64,000 bases of DNA from Cognataquiflexum rubidum (GTDB lineage Bacteria > Bacteroidota > Bacteroidia > Cytophagales > Cyclobacteriaceae), in the NCBI RefSeq assembly GCF_022538115.1, contig NZ_JAKZAL010000019.1, positions 37,549 to 101,548 on the forward strand, given 5' to 3'. Under the pieces are notes generated by a model that ran no database searches, was not told where the DNA came from, and was given only the letters and a program-made list of their open reading frames with translations. This document shows positions 62,702 to 64,000 of this stretch, one piece after another (the stretch's first letter is position 1; the number at the start of each line of letters is the position of its first letter). Made by a program: the position numbers and the translations under genes.

Positions 62702-63901
62702 ATGGCATTCAAAAATTTAGGAATTATTGATCCTATCCTCAAGGCGCTCGCCAATGAAGGATACACTACCCCCACTCCCATTCAGCAACAAGCGATTCCA
62801 TTGGTTCTCCAGGGAAGAGATCTGCTCGGATGTGCTCAAACCGGAACAGGCAAGACAGCAGCTTTTGCCATTCCAATTATCCAACACATTGCTGAGAAAA
62901 AGCAAATCCGATCAGGAATCAAGACTTTGATCCTGACGCCAACACGTGAACTCGCCATTCAGATTGATGAAAGTTTTGCCGCTTACGGCAAATTCACCAA
63001 TATCAAACATACCGTCATCTTTGGCGGTGTATCCCAACTCCATCAGGTCAACGCCCTCAAAAGAGGCGTGGACGTGCTTGTGGCCACTCCGGGAAGATTA
63101 CTCGATCTGATCAATCAACGCTTTGTTGATTTGAGACAGTTGGAAATTTTCGTGCTTGATGAAGCGGACAGGATGCTTGACATGGGTTTTATCCATGATG
63201 TCAAAAAGCTCATATCGATTATTCCGGCCAAAAGACAGACTTTGTTTTTCTCGGCTACCATGCCTCCCGAAATCCAAAAATTGGCAGATTCATTGTTGAC
63301 CAAGCCCGCTTTTGTGGAAGTGACTCCACCTTCCTCTACTGTTGACAAGATCGACCAACACTTGTACTATGTCAACAAAGGAAACAAGCCTGAGCTTTTG
63401 CTTCACCTGTTGCAAAAGAAGAAAATCGGTTCTGCTTTGGTATTTACCAAAACCAAACACGGCGCGGATAAAGTGGTAAAACAACTTCAAAAGGAAAATG
63501 TAAAAACTGCTGCTATCCACGGAAACAAAAGCCAAAATGCACGTCAGAATGCTTTGAGTGATTTTAAAAACGGCAAAATCCAAGTCTTGATCGCTACAGA
63601 TATCGCAGCGCGTGGTATCGATATCGATGAGCTTGCCAATGTTTTCAATTATGACATGCCCAATATTCCTGAAACCTATGTTCACCGGATCGGTAGAACA
63701 GGCCGGGCGGGAAATTCGGGGATTGCGATCTCATTTTGTGATGAAGAAACTGTCAAGGAACTCAAGGATATCGAAAAACTGATCGGTAAAAAAATCCCGG
63801 TCGTAGAAGACCATCCTTATCCCTTCAAAGGAATTCTATCCGAAAAAGCCGGTGAATTGGCCAAGAAAAAACCGAAGCAAGGGCAGAGGAGGAGGTATTA
63901 A
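62702..63901 (+). CDS. DEAD-box RNA helicase (RhlE-like)
   Basis: A 399-residue ATP-dependent RNA helicase. Motifs in order: Q-motif TPTPIQQQAIP, AQTGTGKTAAF (Walker A), PTRELAIQI, TPGRLLD, DEAD (VLDEADRMLD), SAT, and in domain 2 TDIAARGIDIDELANVFNYD and HRIGRTGRAG. A short basic tail ends KKPKQGQRRRY, typical of the RhlE group used in RNA decay or ribosome assembly in Bacteroidota. Its start follows a repeat-rich leader. Confidence 0.93.
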   Translation: MAFKNLGIIDPILKALANEGYTTPTPIQQQAIPLVLQGRDLLGCAQTGTGKTAAFAIPIIQHIAEKKQIRSGIKTLILTPTRELAIQIDESFAAYGKFTNIKHTVIFGGVSQLHQVNALKRGVDVLVATPGRLLDLINQRFVDLRQLEIFVLDEADRMLDMGFIHDVKKLISIIPAKRQTLFFSATMPPEIQKLADSLLTKPAFVEVTPPSSTVDKIDQHLYYVNKGNKPELLLHLLQKKKIGSALVFTKTKHGADKVVKQLQKENVKTAAIHGNKSQNARQNALSDFKNGKIQVLIATDIAARGIDIDELANVFNYDMPNIPETYVHRIGRTGRAGNSGIAISFCDEETVKELKDIEKLIGKKIPVVEDHPYPFKGILSEKAGELAKKKPKQGQRRRY

Positions 63902-64000
63902 TTGGTTAATGGTTATTTGGTTATATGTATATCCGCAATGATACCAGTGGCCAAATAAATATAAAGTGACAGCTAGTGACAATCGTTATTTGTTAAAGAT
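63902..64000. other. Right edge, no gene recognised
   Basis: The final 99 bases contain a short GGTTAATGGTTATTTGG tract (63905-63921), similar to the minisatellite at 46311-46410. Nothing else is recognisable. Confidence 0.5.

Noticed and set aside
1..64000. tRNA or rRNA genes
   Set aside because: No cloverleaf with a conserved TTCRANYC arm and no 16S/23S words were seen on reading the intergenic stretches; a tRNAscan run would be decisive.

Overview
The window looks like chromosomal DNA of a Bacteroidota bacterium, most likely of the Cytophagales (Cyclobacteriaceae, Algoriphagus/Aquiflexum-like). This is inferred from gene content: a GSCFA protein, a GxxExxY protein, an OMP_b-brl_3-type outer-membrane barrel, a LytTR two-component pair, giant Asp-box (VPS10-like) secreted proteins and a single-chain PurL. 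AT-rich leaders without clear Shine-Dalgarno sequences agree. No rRNA, tRNA or CRISPR array was recognised.

Layout. 1-2.2 kb: the tail of an esterase, then a REP-associated tyrosine transposase (RAYT) inside an element with two non-coding derivatives nearby. 2.2-7.5 kb: an AhpD-like protein, an ATP-grasp enzyme, a metallo-beta-lactamase-fold hydrolase and a toxin/Panacea-antitoxin module between 35-bp direct repeats; a relic of the same antitoxin family lies at 3.1-3.3 kb. 7.6-13.6 kb: a giant Asp-box protein, a DUF2975 membrane protein with its small XRE regulator, and a CFA-like methyltransferase. 13.6-15.0 kb: five copies of a ~163-bp structured repeat with two copies of a second structured repeat between them. 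15.0-28.7 kb: gamma-glutamyltransferase, an HTH-MntA/HepT pair, membrane proteins, an M20 amidohydrolase, a second giant Asp-box protein, an acyltransferase-type membrane protein, a PQQ/haem c dehydrogenase and DUF2306 and NTF2-like proteins. 28.7-37.5 kb: an epimerase, a secreted protein, an outer-membrane barrel, a lipoprotein and a TPR histidine kinase with its LytTR regulator. 37.5-43.1 kb: an SDR enzyme and a flavo-Fe-S protein in an overlapping operon with both subunits of a 2-oxoacid:ferredoxin oxidoreductase. 43.2-57 kb: an aldonolactone-oxidase-like flavoprotein, a BstA/YfiT-like DinB protein, PriA, a YyaL-like thioredoxin-domain protein, GSCFA, GxxExxY and PurL. 57-64 kb: a serine hydrolase, a HigB/HigA-like pair, a Fic protein, a cupin/AraC operon and a DEAD-box helicase.

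How the genes work together. The clearest new signal is regulatory. A 46-47 bp site, GGACRA-N13-YTGTCC followed 21 bp later by a degenerate copy of the right half, lies about 102-118 bp upstream of the start codons of the kinase/LytTR operon, the barrel gene, the secreted-protein gene and the epimerase gene. This predicts a local regulon of the LytTR regulator. The other notable signals are the two structured repeat families at 13.6-14.9 kb, which show compensatory stem changes, and the bipartite RAYT element with its internally deleted derivatives.
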